From an uncultured bacterium (GTDB taxonomy: Bacteria > Bacillota_I > Bacilli_A > Acholeplasmatales > Anaeroplasmataceae), in NCBI GenBank assembly GCA_949293265.1, contig CASFCK010000018.1:1-32180 (forward strand): DNA of 32,180 nt, in the 5' to 3' direction. Each line of letters starts with the position of its first letter. Within the stretch, counting starts at the first letter, position 1. The notes beneath the pieces are model-generated. The model was given only the letters and a program-made list of their open reading frames with translations, did not search any database and was not told the DNA's origin. Of the stretch, positions 31,186 through 32,180 are shown piece after piece. The position numbers and the translations under genes were made by a program.

Positions 31186-32180
31186 ATGAGCCAAATAAAT
31201 GATAAAGACCTAAATGAATTTAATAATTTTTACATTGAAGAAGTTATTAAAAGCAAGGAATCTGCACACGAAACTGGCGAATATAATGAAATTAAGATTT
31301 TGAATGGGCTTATTTCTAATACTGCAGAGGAAGAAGACTCTAGCTCAGATGAAGAATCAACCTCTAAAATAGTAGCGATAGGAACCACAGTTGGAATGAC
31401 TGTTGGAATTGGAGGAATAGTAATTGGAGCAATTGCTAGTATTACTCTTTCTTTAAATTTTTTAGCTGTTCAAAGTAAAGTCGGAATTACTCAAGCTCAA
31501 TGTTTCTTTGAATTAACGAATGCCAATTATGATGAAGTAGATATTCAACTAGAAGATACAAACGGAGATAAAATACAACTTGCAGATTTAGAACCTACTG
31601 ATATAAAAAACCAGTATGTTGCTGAGTTTAACCATTTATCACCAAATTCCACTTACTTTTTAAAAGGATTAGATGATGGTAAAGAAATTGATTTAGGCGA
31701 AAATGATTACTTTAAAACATTACCAGTTCCAAGGTATGACATTGAAATTGATTTAAACAAGTATGATAAAGATAATGAAGAGTATAACGTATCTTTTAAA
31801 ATCGATAATCCGCATGAATATTTAATAGAAGCGATTCTTATATGTGAAAACGACAAGACGTTTAATCAATTTGCCGAATCAAGTAATGGGATTTTTGATT
31901 TCACTTTACCTCCTATCTTATTTAATTATCGACTAGAACTTTATCAAGAAGGCTATTTAGTCGGGGAAAGACCATTTGATTATTATGAAGGTATTGAAAT
32001 TATAGATGAATCGCTTGAAATAGGTATTTCTTCTATTGATATGGCTTTAAGTGTAGGCGATGTTGATCCAAATGATATGGATATTTCAATTATTAATAAT
32101 GATAATCCAGAAGAAGTTATTCCTCTTGAAGTAGCTTTAGATGGATATCTATATGTCAGTTACTACGAACTCGAACCTGA
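31186..32180 (+). CDS. Membrane-anchored protein with fibronectin-III-like domains (3' end outside window)
   Basis: An open frame runs from ATG 31186 to the window end without a stop (331 codons). AGGAGG lies just upstream. Residues 1-60 are polar and acidic with no signal peptide (EEEDSSSDEES near 48-57). Residues about 62-93 form one Gly-rich membrane segment (TVGMTVGIGGIVIGAIAS). From about 105 on, beta-rich repeats resemble FN3 domains (CFFELTN... DLEPTDI... LSPNSTYFLKGL... YFKTLP). This suggests a cytoplasmic N-terminus and an extracellular adhesion- or sensor-like C-terminus. The family was not identified. Confidence 0.75.
   Translation, partial: MSQINDKDLNEFNNFYIEEVIKSKESAHETGEYNEIKILNGLISNTAEEEDSSSDEESTSKIVAIGTTVGMTVGIGGIVIGAIASITLSLNFLAVQSKVGITQAQCFFELTNANYDEVDIQLEDTNGDKIQLADLEPTDIKNQYVAEFNHLSPNSTYFLKGLDDGKEIDLGENDYFKTLPVPRYDIEIDLNKYDKDNEEYNVSFKIDNPHEYLIEAILICENDKTFNQFAESSNGIFDFTLPPILFNYRLELYQEGYLVGERPFDYYEGIEIIDESLEIGISSIDMALSVGDVDPNDMDISIINNDNPEEVIPLEVALDGYLYVSYYELEP

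Noticed and set aside
24488-32180. Integrative element inserted in tRNA-Cys, with a duplicated tRNA 3' end as attR.
   Set aside because: I found no second copy of the tRNA 3' end and no integrase in the window; the other end may lie outside.
1-32180. Mycoplasma code with TGA read as tryptophan.
   Set aside because: Well-supported genes end in TGA and their tryptophans are encoded by TGG.

Overview
The window is very AT-rich and reads as a small-genome, low-GC Firmicute or Mollicutes-like bacterium. It uses the standard code: TGA serves as a stop (for example at 14824-14826 and 24431-24433) and tryptophan is TGG. Several features fit such a lineage: lipoprotein signal peptides, extended -10 (TGnTATAAT) promoters, GGAGG or AAGGTGA ribosome sites, a ClpB without its N-terminal domain behind a CIRCE-like operator, and a tRNA gene with encoded CCA. 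I cannot name the species.

98-11068 is a complete maltodextrin/starch locus. A short divergent LacI-type regulator faces a strong promoter that carries CcpA/LacI-like operators. The promoter drives a large, probably starch-binding surface lipoprotein, an intracellular GH13 neopullulanase-type hydrolase, a MalE-like binding lipoprotein, two permeases (MalF, MalG), a MalK/MsmX-type ATPase and a 4-alpha-glucanotransferase (MalQ). The operon ends at a strong bidirectional terminator. Together these genes would bind maltodextrin at the surface, import it, and cleave and rearrange it in the cytoplasm.

11069-24433 is mixed housekeeping. It holds a DJ-1/PfpI protein, a DegV fatty-acid-binding protein, an orphan GltD/NfnB-like flavoprotein, an RluA-type pseudouridine synthase overlapping a VTT-domain membrane protein, two tiny coupled membrane proteins, a cytidylate-kinase-like protein coupled to an M29 aminopeptidase, an ABC-2 exporter pair, ClpB, and a Zn-dependent phospholipase C-domain protein coupled to a UMF1-type MFS transporter.

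24434 to the end looks like an accessory island beginning at a tRNA-Cys gene. It contains a MITE-like nested inverted repeat and an AlbA_2/ATPase-domain gene coupled to a short inorganic-pyrophosphatase-like gene. It also has two copies of a structured repeat, each with a hairpin, a GAAA tetraloop, a T7 tract and a possible alternative pairing arm. The copies flank a segment carrying a compositionally mosaic Cys/His-rich lipoprotein gene. Next comes a frameshifted ISAs1-like insertion sequence with a second ORF and 19-bp terminal inverted repeats. The window ends inside a membrane-anchored protein with fibronectin-III-like domains. Copies of a G-run plus TGTGCA/TTGCA motif recur at the borders of these island modules. 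That recurrence and the paired structured repeat are the least explained signals in the window.
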